From NCBI RefSeq assembly GCF_040543805.1, contig NZ_JBEUMS010000003.1, positions 310,001-374,000 of the forward strand: a stretch of DNA of 64,000 bases, read 5' to 3'. Position numbers and translations under genes: made by a program. This DNA is from Arcicella rosea (lineage in GTDB: Bacteria > Bacteroidota > Bacteroidia > Cytophagales > Spirosomataceae). Below are positions 9,765 to 17,932 of this stretch, one piece after another. Position 1 is the stretch's first letter. Each line of letters opens with the position of its first letter. Below the pieces are notes generated by a model. The model had not been told where the DNA came from, ran no database searches, and saw nothing but the letters and a program-made list of their open reading frames with translations.

Positions 9765-10373
9765 TTATACTTTTTTCACCAAGGCAATTGCAGAAACTAC
9801 ATATCGTTTTCCATTTGCTTTGTCCGTACAAAGAAAACGGGTTCTACGCAAATCACCTTTCTCGAAATACCTTCCATTCAATTCGAAGACTTCTCCTTTT
9901 TGTAAATTTGTCAATATCATCTTATCTCCTTCATCCGCCAATTTGTCAAACTTTCTTAGCTCTCTCACCAAAGGAGAATAACTCTGCGTGGTAGCTGAAG
10001 GATTTTGTAAATATTCTTTTAAAGGAATCAGTATTTGAAGTGGCAAAGCCGATTCATTTAATAACGGTAAAAATACTTCTTTGAAATTCTTTTTCCATTC
10101 CTTTCCATGCGGGTTGGGCTTGTTGCCAAACTGCTTAAAGGTAACCAAGTGTGCTACTTCGTGAATATAAGTAACCAAAAATGCGTAAGGATTCAAATCG
10201 CCATTAACGGTAATTTTATGTCCTTTATCTCTTCTAAAGGAATAATCACCTAATTTGGATTGGCGAGTACGAGTAATCTTGAAGTTAAATTGATACGTTT
10301 CCCATAAGCTAAAGCAATAGTTAACAGCAGTACTAGGGAAGTATTTTTGAAAAACCTCTAAGTCTTTTTTCAT
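9765..10373 (-). CDS. SprT-like zinc metalloprotease-fold protein
   Basis: A SprT-like domain protein of 202 residues from the chosen start. The zinc-binding helix HEVAH is at residues 71-75, and a second histidine in NPHGKEWKK (H89) fits the third ligand, as in SprT/Spartan proteins. The C-terminal part is beta-rich (residues about 150-200). The longer frame up to 10427 runs into the intrinsic terminator of the preceding lipoprotein gene, so the ATG at 10373 (MKKDLEVFQK) is preferred. Bacterial SprT proteins are poorly characterised; a role in protein turnover is possible but unproven. PorU starts 45 bp downstream on the same strand, so the two may be cotranscribed. Confidence 0.85.
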   Translation of the reverse strand: MKKDLEVFQKYFPSTAVNYCFSLWETYQFNFKITRTRQSKLGDYSFRRDKGHKITVNGDLNPYAFLVTYIHEVAHLVTFKQFGNKPNPHGKEWKKNFKEVFLPLLNESALPLQILIPLKEYLQNPSATTQSYSPLVRELRKFDKLADEGDKMILTNLQKGEVFELNGRYFEKGDLRRTRFLCTDKANGKRYVVSAIALVKKV

Positions 10374-10427
10374 GATGCTAATATACAAGAAAACTTTGTT
10401 GACATCTGAGTGAAAACTATTGGGCAA

Positions 10428-10453
10428 TAAAAAAGCCTTAACTAGGTTAAGGC
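10428..10453 (-). terminator. Terminator after the small lipoprotein gene
   Basis: A perfect 8-bp stem GCCTTAAC/GTTAAGGC (10435-10442 with 10446-10453) with a 3-nt loop is followed by six T residues on the minus strand. Confidence 0.9.
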
Positions 10454-10480
10454 TCTTTTCTTTCCATAAGGAAACTGTAA

Positions 10481-10654
10481 TTACTTAGCAGCAGCAGTAT
10501 CAGCAGCAGCAGTATCAACTACAGCAGCAGTATCAACTACAGTAGTAGTATCAACAGTTACTGAATCAGTTGTAGTAGTTTCAGCTTTCTTTTCTGAACA
10601 AGCAGCTAATGAAATCATACCAGCTACTAAAGCGAATGCAAAAAATTTCTTCAT
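10481..10654 (-). CDS. Small Ala/Thr/Val/Asp-repeat lipoprotein
   Basis: A 57-residue predicted lipoprotein. The start is placed at the ATG at 10654 (MKKFFAFALVAG), because it gives a proper signal peptide with lipobox ISLAAC and the lipidated cysteine at residue 19. A frame open to 10696 would put 14 extra residues before the signal. The mature part is only about 38 residues and is low complexity: Thr runs and a repeated VDTAA-like unit, acidic and without hydrophobic core. The DNA shows the matching GCAGTATCAAC-type repeats. Such tiny repeat lipoproteins are common and abundant in Cytophagales, but no function is known. It has a good promoter and its own terminator. Confidence 0.8.
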   Translation of the reverse strand: MKKFFAFALVAGMISLAACSEKKAETTTTDSVTVDTTTVVDTAAVVDTAAADTAAAK

Positions 10655-10681
10655 TTCGTTGTGATTGGGGTTTGTTTGATA

Positions 10682-10713
10682 CAAATTTATGTACAACTTT
10701 TATTCCATGCAAG
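10682..10713 (-). promoter_or_regulatory. Predicted promoter for the small lipoprotein
   Basis: On the minus strand CTTG (10713-10710) is followed after 20 nt by TAAATTTG (10689-10682), which fits the Bacteroidota -33/-7 pattern. The inferred start site is about 20 nt before the ATG at 10654. Confidence 0.5.
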
Positions 10714-10893
10714 GAATTGTAAATAAATTTTAAGTATTTCTTAATAATTGATTAAAAATCTAGTTTTTACAGTGTTTTTTCGAAGAAAAATACAAATACA
10801 ACCTTAAAAACTCTTTTATTTTAAGTTGTTTTTATAAATTCAAGAACAAGACAGACGATGAAAATTAAAATAAAATATAAAAATAGTACTATT

Positions 10894-11382
10894 TCATAAA
10901 ATTGACCTCTTTAGTCTATCATAAAAACCTGTATCCTTAAAAGTAAAAGTTTTATGAAGTGTGTAATTAGACATAAAACTAAAACCATTCCCAATTAAAT
11001 GGCAAGTCAATTGATTCACATTGATTACTTTCTTTGAAAAAGGAATCAAATAATGAAAAATCTCGAAATAATGATTTGAAATTCTGTAGGAAAATGTTGC
11101 GAAAAACCATGTTACTCCACCCGAAAAAGTTGCAACGATAAGATATTTTACCATTTCACGGCGAGTCTGACTTGTTTTACGAGCATTAAAGGCAAATAGT
11201 TTAGTTAAGATAAAGCCTACAATCAAAGAAATAAAGTACGAAGGAGTAATACTTGCTTCGTAACTAATGGTAAACCAAGATTGAAAAAGACTACTACAAA
11301 CTAGTTGAATGATAACACCAGTACCAGCAACTAAAAAGTAAACAATTAAATCCTTTTTGTTAAGTAATTTTGAATTTGACAA
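10894..11382 (-). CDS. GtrA-like membrane protein
   Basis: A small integral membrane protein of 162 residues with four predicted membrane segments (about residues 12-32, 45-65, 80-98 and 125-145). The pattern matches the GtrA family: charged N-terminus, YFLVAGTGVIIQL, a basic loop with NARKTSQTRREM, and a C-terminal FSFMSNYTLHKTFTF, the usual family ending (NF...R.wvF). GtrA proteins are thought to flip undecaprenyl- or polyprenyl-linked sugars across the membrane for surface glycan decoration. It starts 2 nt after the nuoN stop codon, so it is probably cotranscribed with nuoKLMN, although no functional link to complex I is known. Confidence 0.8.
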   Translation of the reverse strand: MSNSKLLNKKDLIVYFLVAGTGVIIQLVCSSLFQSWFTISYEASITPSYFISLIVGFILTKLFAFNARKTSQTRREMVKYLIVATFSGGVTWFFATFSYRISNHYFEIFHYLIPFSKKVINVNQLTCHLIGNGFSFMSNYTLHKTFTFKDTGFYDRLKRSIL

Positions 11383-11384
11383 GA

Positions 11385-12800
11385 TTAAAAGATATTTTTA
11401 ACTAAATCAGGAGCAAGTCCTAATAAAATTGTTAGTGTCGTTGTAAGAATTAAGATGAATTTATACAGTGGTGAGAGCTCTATTTTTGCGACTTCTCCTT
11501 TTTTCATGTAAGCTGCAATGATTGGTTTAAAGTAGTAATAAATACCAACAGTTGACATCAAAACGGCAATCACAAGAATCCATTTAAATAATGATGATGG
11601 ATTTGAAAAAGCATCACTAAAGACAAAAAACTTTCCAAAGAAACCAGCTGTTAATGGAATTCCTGCAAGTGATAACATTGAAATTGTTAAAGAGAATGCT
11701 AATAGTGGATTGTTTTTAGCTAATCCGTTCAACGCATCAAAACTCTCATCTGCTTTACCATTTTTAGCTTGTGCTTCCGATACTACCATCAATACTGCAA
11801 AAGCCGTAATTGTAGCAATAGCGTAAGCCAATGAATAGAATAAAAGCGAAGAATTCGTTTCTGGTCTTTTCGCTAAAACTGTAATCAACAAATATCCAGC
11901 ATGAGAAATACTAGAGTAAGCTAACATTCTTTTGAAGCTTTGTTGATAAACCGCAGTGATATTACCAATGATTAAAGTCGCACAAACAATATACACTAAT
12001 GGATTTCCCCATAAACCATAAACGGTAGGGAAAGAAATTGACAAAATACGATAAGTAGCCGCAACACCAGCCGTTTTCACGACAGTTGACATAAATGCAG
12101 TAAAGATACTTGGTGCTCCATCATAAACATCCGGCGTCCAGAAATGAAAAGGTGCTGCCGAGATTTTAAAGAGTAAACCAACCATTACCAGAATTACCCC
12201 TGAATATAATAATGGACCATAAGCACCGCCCATTTGTTCTTTAGCTTTCGCTACTCCTTGAGCAATCCCGTGAATATCAAAAGAGCCCGTTGCGCCATAT
12301 ACCAATGCTACTCCAAATAATAAAATCCCTGTAGCGAATGAACCCATTAAAAAGTATTTTAACGCTGCTTCGTTCGAACGTAAACTGCGTTTGTCAGAAC
12401 CTGTAAGTACATACATAGAAACTGAAAGAATTTCTAAACCTACAAAAAGCATAATCAGGTTCTCGAAAGTAACCATCATAATAGCTCCTACTGCAGAGAA
12501 AAGCAAAATGGCATAATATTCAGCAGGATGCGAATGCTCATCGTCATCACCAAAACTACGAGAGATAGCTACCACTAATAATGTTGATAGTAGAATAATC
12601 GTAACAAAATTGACAGAAAGATTATTGGTTTTCAGCATATTGTTGAACCAATAATATTCATGATTCCAGTCTGCAAAATTTAATCCAAGAGCAATAAGGA
12701 TAAAAACTAGCGTAGCTGGTAACAAGATTTTACGGTTGTTCAAAAACCCTAAAAACAGATTAGAAATCCCGAAGAGTGATAATGCTATAATTGCGTTCAT
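11385..12800 (-). CDS. nuoN: NADH-quinone oxidoreductase subunit N
   Basis: Antiporter-like membrane subunit of respiratory complex I, 471 residues, with about 13-14 membrane helices. It carries the proton-translocating module: the conserved glutamate in MLFVGLEILSVSMYVL, and lysine-bearing helices around FKISAAPFHFWTPDVYDGAP and RMLAYSSISHAGYLL. It couples quinone reduction to proton pumping in the inner membrane. Order on the minus strand is nuoK, nuoL, nuoM, nuoN, with nuoM 70 bp upstream. Length is in the usual range for Bacteroidota NuoN. Confidence 0.97.
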   Translation of the reverse strand: MNAIIALSLFGISNLFLGFLNNRKILLPATLVFILIALGLNFADWNHEYYWFNNMLKTNNLSVNFVTIILLSTLLVVAISRSFGDDDEHSHPAEYYAILLFSAVGAIMMVTFENLIMLFVGLEILSVSMYVLTGSDKRSLRSNEAALKYFLMGSFATGILLFGVALVYGATGSFDIHGIAQGVAKAKEQMGGAYGPLLYSGVILVMVGLLFKISAAPFHFWTPDVYDGAPSIFTAFMSTVVKTAGVAATYRILSISFPTVYGLWGNPLVYIVCATLIIGNITAVYQQSFKRMLAYSSISHAGYLLITVLAKRPETNSSLLFYSLAYAIATITAFAVLMVVSEAQAKNGKADESFDALNGLAKNNPLLAFSLTISMLSLAGIPLTAGFFGKFFVFSDAFSNPSSLFKWILVIAVLMSTVGIYYYFKPIIAAYMKKGEVAKIELSPLYKFILILTTTLTILLGLAPDLVKNIF

Positions 12801-12870
12801 GTTTCAAATTTGAAAACTTGAGAAATTGTGTTTCTGAAAAGTAAAACTTTGCACAAACCCAACAATCAAA

Positions 12871-14322
12871 TTATTTGATGATTGATAATAATTGGCTAAC
12901 AGCTGGTTCAGTTAATTTTAAGAAAATATTTGGAGCAATTCCCAAAGCAATTACTAAAAACGAAAGTGGGAATAAAACAGCTTTTTCATTGAATGTTAAA
13001 TCTGTAAATCCTTCTGTAATTTTAGAAGTAATCCCAAACATTGATTTCTGAACCATTCTCAACATATATACCGCACCCAAAATGATGGTTAATCCTGCTA
13101 CTGCTCCTATCCAAGCATTGTATTCATATACTCCTTTCAATAACAAAAATTCGCCTACAAAACCATTTGTAAGTGGTAAAGCTACTGAACCAAGCATTAA
13201 AATGATAAAGTAAACTGTAAGGTTTGGAGTAGTTTGTGTAATACCGCCTAAAAGAGATAATTCACGAGATTTTGCTCTTCTTTCAATAATTTCTACGACG
13301 AAGAATAAACCTACAACATTGATACCATGCGCCAACATTTGAATCAAAGAACCTTGAATACCTTCTAAATTTCTTGAAAAAATACCTGCTGACATTAATC
13401 CAACGTGAGCAAACGATGAATAAGCAATTAATCGTTTCATATCTTTTTGCTGAATCGCAATCACAGAACCATAAATAATTCCTATTACAGATAGAAGAAT
13501 CGCAATTCCACCCCATTGATCTACACCAAGTGGCACAATTGGTAAAATAAAACGAATCAAACCATAAACCCCCATTTTCAACATGATACCTGATAAAAGC
13601 ATTGTTCCTGCTGTAGGTGCTTCCACATAAGTATCTGGTTGCCAAGTATGGAATGGGAAAAGTGGCATTTTAATGGCAAATGCAATAAAAAACGCCCCAA
13701 ATAAGTAACTCTGAGTTGATAAATCTAAAGCATCTGCTGCTTGATAAATAGCATTAATATCAGCTGAATGTGTTCCTGGCGTCAATAAATACAAGTAAAC
13801 CAATGCCAACAACATAAACAAAGAACCAAAAATGGTATAAACAAAGAACTTAAATGTTACTTTGATACGATTTTCGCCTCCCCAAATAGCCGCAATAAAA
13901 TAAATTGGGATTAAAGCTGCTTCGAAGAAGAAGTAAAAAAGGAAAACGTCTTTTGCAGTAAATACACCTATTAATGCTGCTTGCATAAATAAGATGAGCG
14001 CATACAAATTTGAACTATTTTTATATTCCGCTCCAAAAGTAGAAAGAATGATAAAAGGTACCATTAAAGTGGTAAGAAATACCAAAATCAAACTGATACC
14101 ATCAACTCCTACAGAAAATTTTATTCCAGCTGAATGAATCCAATCATAACTTACGCCAAATTGTGAAGTAGCGTCTGGCACAAATGACTTATACAAGTAC
14201 GCTCCTAAAGCCAACTCAGCAAAAGCAAAGACCAAGGCAACAGTTTTAGCGGTTTCTCCCTTGATGACTAATGTAATTAGCCCTGCAATAATGGGAAGAA
14301 GAATGAGAGAAAGTGTTAGCAT
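12871..14322 (-). CDS. nuoM: NADH-quinone oxidoreductase subunit M
   Basis: Antiporter-like proton-pumping subunit of complex I, 483 residues with about 14 membrane helices. Typical motifs are visible: FFEAALIPIYFIAAIWGG with the key glutamate in transmembrane helix 5, KMPLFPFHTWQPDTYVEAP in the discontinuous helix region, and KRLIAYSSFAHVGLM. It sits in the inner membrane between NuoL and NuoN. Gene spacing is 62 bp from nuoL and 70 bp to nuoN, without terminators between, so one transcript is likely. Confidence 0.97.
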   Translation of the reverse strand: MLTLSLILLPIIAGLITLVIKGETAKTVALVFAFAELALGAYLYKSFVPDATSQFGVSYDWIHSAGIKFSVGVDGISLILVFLTTLMVPFIILSTFGAEYKNSSNLYALILFMQAALIGVFTAKDVFLFYFFFEAALIPIYFIAAIWGGENRIKVTFKFFVYTIFGSLFMLLALVYLYLLTPGTHSADINAIYQAADALDLSTQSYLFGAFFIAFAIKMPLFPFHTWQPDTYVEAPTAGTMLLSGIMLKMGVYGLIRFILPIVPLGVDQWGGIAILLSVIGIIYGSVIAIQQKDMKRLIAYSSFAHVGLMSAGIFSRNLEGIQGSLIQMLAHGINVVGLFFVVEIIERRAKSRELSLLGGITQTTPNLTVYFIILMLGSVALPLTNGFVGEFLLLKGVYEYNAWIGAVAGLTIILGAVYMLRMVQKSMFGITSKITEGFTDLTFNEKAVLFPLSFLVIALGIAPNIFLKLTEPAVSQLLSIIK

Positions 14323-14384
14323 ATTTTTTTATCAATCGGATTTGTAATGAGCAAATCTTTCAATGTATTTATATTGTCTTTAAT

Positions 14385-16286
14385 CTATCCCAAAAGGAAA
14401 CTTTTCAAGCTCCAAACTAATATCGCTGCAATTGATAAAACCATTGCAAAAATATAATAACCCGTTGTTCCATTTTGAAGTAAACGAACTTCACTTGAAA
14501 GTGTTTTCACGAGTTTTCCAACTCCTTCTACAATTAAATCTATTACTAAGAATTCAATTACTTCTCTAAAGAAATTAGAAAGTGCTGTGATTGGTTTTAC
14601 AAAAAGAGTATCGTACAATTCGTCGATATAATATTTGTTGTAAATTACTTTTTGTAAGCCTGTTTCCTCTCCTTCTGCTACTGGAACGGTTTTCTTCACT
14701 ACATAAATAAAGTATGCAACGCCCGCAGAAAGTAAAGCAGCAACGACAGAAACAATCATTAATTTAATTTCAAGTGATTCATCTACGGCAACATGTTCAA
14801 TTGCTGAATGTTCAAACAATGGCGCCATAAATTCTGCTAAACTAGCGTGACCACCAAAAATATGTGGAAAATTAAAGAATCCACCAATGGCAGAAAGTAC
14901 TGCAAGAATCATTAATGGAGCTGTCATCGCAATTGGCGATTCGTGCAAATGATGTTTTTGTTTTTCCGTTCCTCTGAATTCTCCGAAGAAAGTAAGAAAC
15001 AATAAACGGAACATATAGAATGAAGTCATTATCGAACCTAAAACACCGAATGCCCACATTAATTTGTTGTGTTCGAAAACATGTGCTAGAATTTCATCTT
15101 TCGAGAAGAAACCTGCAAATGGAGGAATACCTGAAATAGCAATCGTTGCAATTAGGAAAGTAATAAAAGTAATTGGTAGTTTTTTACGAAGTCCGCCCAT
15201 TGAACGAATATCTTGTTCATCAGACATCGCATGAATCACAGAACCTGCTCCTAAGAATAACAAGGCTTTAAAGAAAGCGTGTGTCATTACGTGGAAAAAC
15301 GAAGAAGAATAAGCCATTACTCCTAAGCCCATAAACATGTAGCCTAACTGAGAAACTGTAGAGTAAGCCAATACTTTTTTAATATCATTTTGGAAAAGAC
15401 CAATTGAAGCCGCTAATAAAGCCGTTGCCAAACCTACCCAAGCTACAATATCAAGAGTTTCTGGTGCCAATGAATACATAATATTCGAGCGAATAATCAT
15501 GTAAATACCAGCAGTAACCATCGTAGCAGCGTGAATCAAGGCCGAAACTGGTGTTGGACCAGCCATTGCATCTGGCAACCAAGTATATAATGGAATTTGG
15601 GCTGATTTACCCATTGCTCCAATAAATAGAAGAATCGTAATATAGAATAAAGTTTTATCGCCAGAAGAATAACCACCTTCAGCAATTCTACTAAATACTT
15701 CTGAATATTCTACAGAACCAAAATGATTGATAATTAAGAAAATACCTAACAAAAAGCCCAAGTCACCGATACGGTTCATAATAAAGGCTTTGCGAGCAGC
15801 ATTTCCATAATTACTATTTTTATTCCAGAAACCAATCAATAAATAAGAACATAAACCTACGCCTTCCCAACCAATAAACATCACGACATAGTTTGAACCC
15901 ATTACTAATAAAAGCATGAAGAACAAAAATAGGTTTAAGAAAGCAAAAAACTTACCAAAACCTTCGTCGTGGCTCATGTAGCCAATTGAATAAATATGAA
16001 TCAAAGTTCCTACGCCAGTAATAATCAAAAGCATTAATAATGACAATTGATCTAACTGAAATGACATCGAAATATTCAAAGTACCAACTGTAATCCAGTC
16101 GAATAAATGAATAATTTGCGGTTGACCATTAAAGCCTAAAAACAAGGTTAAAGCACAAGCAAAAGATGCAAATGCCGCCGCAGAGCTAATAATGCCAGCT
16201 AAAGATTTAGGAACATGACGGAAACCGATTCCATTGATAAGGAAGCCGATTAAGGGAAATAGTGGAATGAGTGTAATTAGAGACAT
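14385..16286 (-). CDS. nuoL: NADH-quinone oxidoreductase subunit L
   Basis: The distal antiporter-like subunit of complex I, 633 residues. The core helices contain FIGWEGVGLCSYLLIGFW, KSAQIPLYTWLPDAMAGPTPVSALIHAATMV and KKVLAYSTVSQLGYMF, all diagnostic. The C-terminal extension contains YNKYYIDELYD and further helices, corresponding to the long lateral helix and the last membrane segment that clamp the membrane arm together. It pumps protons at the far end of the arm. It follows nuoK by 55 bp and precedes nuoM. Confidence 0.98.
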   Translation of the reverse strand: MSLITLIPLFPLIGFLINGIGFRHVPKSLAGIISSAAAFASFACALTLFLGFNGQPQIIHLFDWITVGTLNISMSFQLDQLSLLMLLIITGVGTLIHIYSIGYMSHDEGFGKFFAFLNLFLFFMLLLVMGSNYVVMFIGWEGVGLCSYLLIGFWNKNSNYGNAARKAFIMNRIGDLGFLLGIFLIINHFGSVEYSEVFSRIAEGGYSSGDKTLFYITILLFIGAMGKSAQIPLYTWLPDAMAGPTPVSALIHAATMVTAGIYMIIRSNIMYSLAPETLDIVAWVGLATALLAASIGLFQNDIKKVLAYSTVSQLGYMFMGLGVMAYSSSFFHVMTHAFFKALLFLGAGSVIHAMSDEQDIRSMGGLRKKLPITFITFLIATIAISGIPPFAGFFSKDEILAHVFEHNKLMWAFGVLGSIMTSFYMFRLLFLTFFGEFRGTEKQKHHLHESPIAMTAPLMILAVLSAIGGFFNFPHIFGGHASLAEFMAPLFEHSAIEHVAVDESLEIKLMIVSVVAALLSAGVAYFIYVVKKTVPVAEGEETGLQKVIYNKYYIDELYDTLFVKPITALSNFFREVIEFLVIDLIVEGVGKLVKTLSSEVRLLQNGTTGYYIFAMVLSIAAILVWSLKSFLLG

Positions 16287-16341
16287 AATTCTAATTTGAA
16301 AGTTTTCTAAGTTGAAGATGATAATGTTTTAAATTGGAAGA

Positions 16342-16671
16342 TTACCATTTCAATTTATTCAACAAACCAACATCAATTGTCTGGATATTTCTGTAAATCA
16401 TCACAATAATGGCAAGCCCAACTGCTACTTCTGCCGCTGCTACAGCCATGATAAAAAACACAAAGATTTGCCCAGCGGGGTCTGCTTTGTAAGAAGAAAA
16501 TGCTACCAGTAATAAATTTACTGAATTGAGCATTAATTCTACCGACATGAAGATGATGATTGCATTGCGGCGTGTTAATACGCCAATAATTCCGATACAA
16601 AATAATGCGGCACTGAACCAAACATAATAGTTCAAGGGTATTTCTCGGATGACATCAGGTATTTGTTGCAT
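16342..16671 (-). CDS. nuoK: NADH-quinone oxidoreductase subunit K
   Basis: Small complex I membrane subunit of 109 residues with three membrane helices. The conserved glutamates lie in SVELMLNSVNLLLVAFS and in AVAAAEVAVGLAIIVMIYR; both carry the proton path linking the quinone site to the antiporters. It is the first gene of this nuo block. No nuoJ, nuoI or nuoH lies upstream, where a 295-bp spacer and then a convergently placed terminator for an exonuclease gene are found. The remaining complex I genes must therefore be elsewhere in the genome. Confidence 0.96.
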   Translation of the reverse strand: MQQIPDVIREIPLNYYVWFSAALFCIGIIGVLTRRNAIIIFMSVELMLNSVNLLLVAFSSYKADPAGQIFVFFIMAVAAAEVAVGLAIIVMIYRNIQTIDVGLLNKLKW

Positions 16672-16907
16672 GAGTATTGCGTTTCTGCTTGAGAACTTAT
16701 TAAAACGAAACTTGTTTTGCTAAATCAAAAAGACCTATTTGTTTGTTTACAGACAAATTAAATAAGAGTTATGAATTATGAGTGATGAGTTGTGATTTTA
16801 AAATATTGACATAAAACACTTTAAACCAAACAAAACGTCCTTCACTTTACATAGACTGCTTAATAATGAAAACTTATCAGCAAAATTAAGGAAAAACTGA
16901 TAAAAGC

Positions 16908-16961
16908 ATAAAAACATAAGACAAAAGTGTAGGTTTATTCTGACCTAACCTTTGTCTTATG
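16908..16961 (-). terminator. Terminator after the DEDDh exonuclease gene
   Basis: A perfect 11-bp stem (16915-16925 with 16951-16961), with a further inner pairing AGGTT/AACCT, is followed by five T residues on the minus strand. It separates the exonuclease unit from nuoKLMN. Confidence 0.8.
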
Positions 16962-16966
16962 CTAAT

Positions 16967-17782
16967 TTACTTGTTATTGAAAGCTCTTAACTTTATTTCT
17001 GTGAGTTTTCTTTTGGTATCCATCGGGAAATCGCCCTTCATCATCCAATCATAATAAGAAGGTTCTTCCTTTAATACTTGAACAACTGGCTTGCCTGCGT
17101 GTTTACCAAAATTGATTACTTCGATTCCATCTTTATTAAATGCCATTCTTTGAGCAAAGTCAACCAATTTAGACGCTGTGATTTCATGCAAAGCATCCAT
17201 GTCGTTTTTTACAGGCTCAAATTCTACGCCATTGCTGTCTTTAATTTTTACTCCTTCATAATACTTCACTTGTTCATTCAGTACTTCTAAAGTAGCAATC
17301 GTATCTGCTTCTGCAGAATGGGCATCAATTAACTCTTTCTTGCAATAAAATTTATAAGCAGCCGACAAAGTACGAGGTTCCATCAAATGGAAAATACGTT
17401 GTGCATCTATTAATCGACGATTCTTAATATCAAAATCTACTTCGTTTCTTAAAAATTCTTCTACTAAAATCGGAACATCGAAACGATTAGAATTAAAACC
17501 TGCCAAATCGCAACCTTCTAAAAACTGAGCCATCGACTTAGCTATTTGTCTGAAGGTGGGTTCATTCGCAACATCTTCATCATAAATACCATGTACAAGT
17601 GACGATTCGAGTGGAATCGGCATTTCAGGATTTACACGACGGGTTTTTACTGTCACAGTTCCATCAATATTAGCTTTGGCAATACTGATTTCTACAATGC
17701 GATCTTTGACAACATTTACACCTGTCGTTTCTAAATCAAAAACGGCAAGTGGTTTACGGAGTTTGAGCTGATGGTTGAGCAT
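16967..17782 (-). CDS. DEDDh 3'-5' exonuclease (DnaQ-like)
   Basis: A 271-residue exonuclease of the DnaQ/RNase T superfamily. The catalytic set is complete: D16 and E18 in FDLETTG, D102 in NRFDVPIL, H155 in DAHSAEAD and D160. The last 70 residues hold a second small domain with FGKHAGKPV and YYDWMMKGDFP, seen in many Bacteroidota proteins annotated as DNA polymerase III epsilon-like. There is no C-terminal alpha-binding peptide that proves a role in the replicative polymerase, so a repair or turnover exonuclease is equally likely. A TAACTTTG -7 element lies about 30 nt upstream of the ATG. Confidence 0.93.
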   Translation of the reverse strand: MLNHQLKLRKPLAVFDLETTGVNVVKDRIVEISIAKANIDGTVTVKTRRVNPEMPIPLESSLVHGIYDEDVANEPTFRQIAKSMAQFLEGCDLAGFNSNRFDVPILVEEFLRNEVDFDIKNRRLIDAQRIFHLMEPRTLSAAYKFYCKKELIDAHSAEADTIATLEVLNEQVKYYEGVKIKDSNGVEFEPVKNDMDALHEITASKLVDFAQRMAFNKDGIEVINFGKHAGKPVVQVLKEEPSYYDWMMKGDFPMDTKRKLTEIKLRAFNNK

Positions 17783-17810
17783 ATAATATAGACCTCGTTT
17801 AGAGGTTTTG

Positions 17811-17818
17811 CAAAGTTA
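17811..17818 (-). promoter_or_regulatory. Possible -7 element for the exonuclease gene
   Basis: TAACTTTG on the minus strand matches the TAnnTTTG consensus and lies about 30 nt before the ATG. No good TTTG is seen at the right distance upstream, so this is tentative. Confidence 0.3.
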
Positions 17819-17862
17819 GCCAAAATAAATCTGAAACGAGTGAGAGTTTAAATTCTTCTTTC

Positions 17863-17870
17863 TATTTTTG
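17863..17870 (+). promoter_or_regulatory. Possible -7 element for the polyprenyl synthase gene
   Basis: TATTTTTG matches TAnnTTTG and would give a leader of about 55 nt. The -33 box is not clear. Confidence 0.3.
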
Positions 17871-17932
17871 ACAATTCATAACATTTCTAACATGGAGTGC
17901 GTTACTCTCAAAGAGAAACTATCAATTATTAA

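Noticed and set aside
9707..9994. 95-codon open frame on the plus strand over the SprT/porU junction
   Set aside because: It is antisense to a SprT-like gene with an intact zinc motif and has no plausible start or family.
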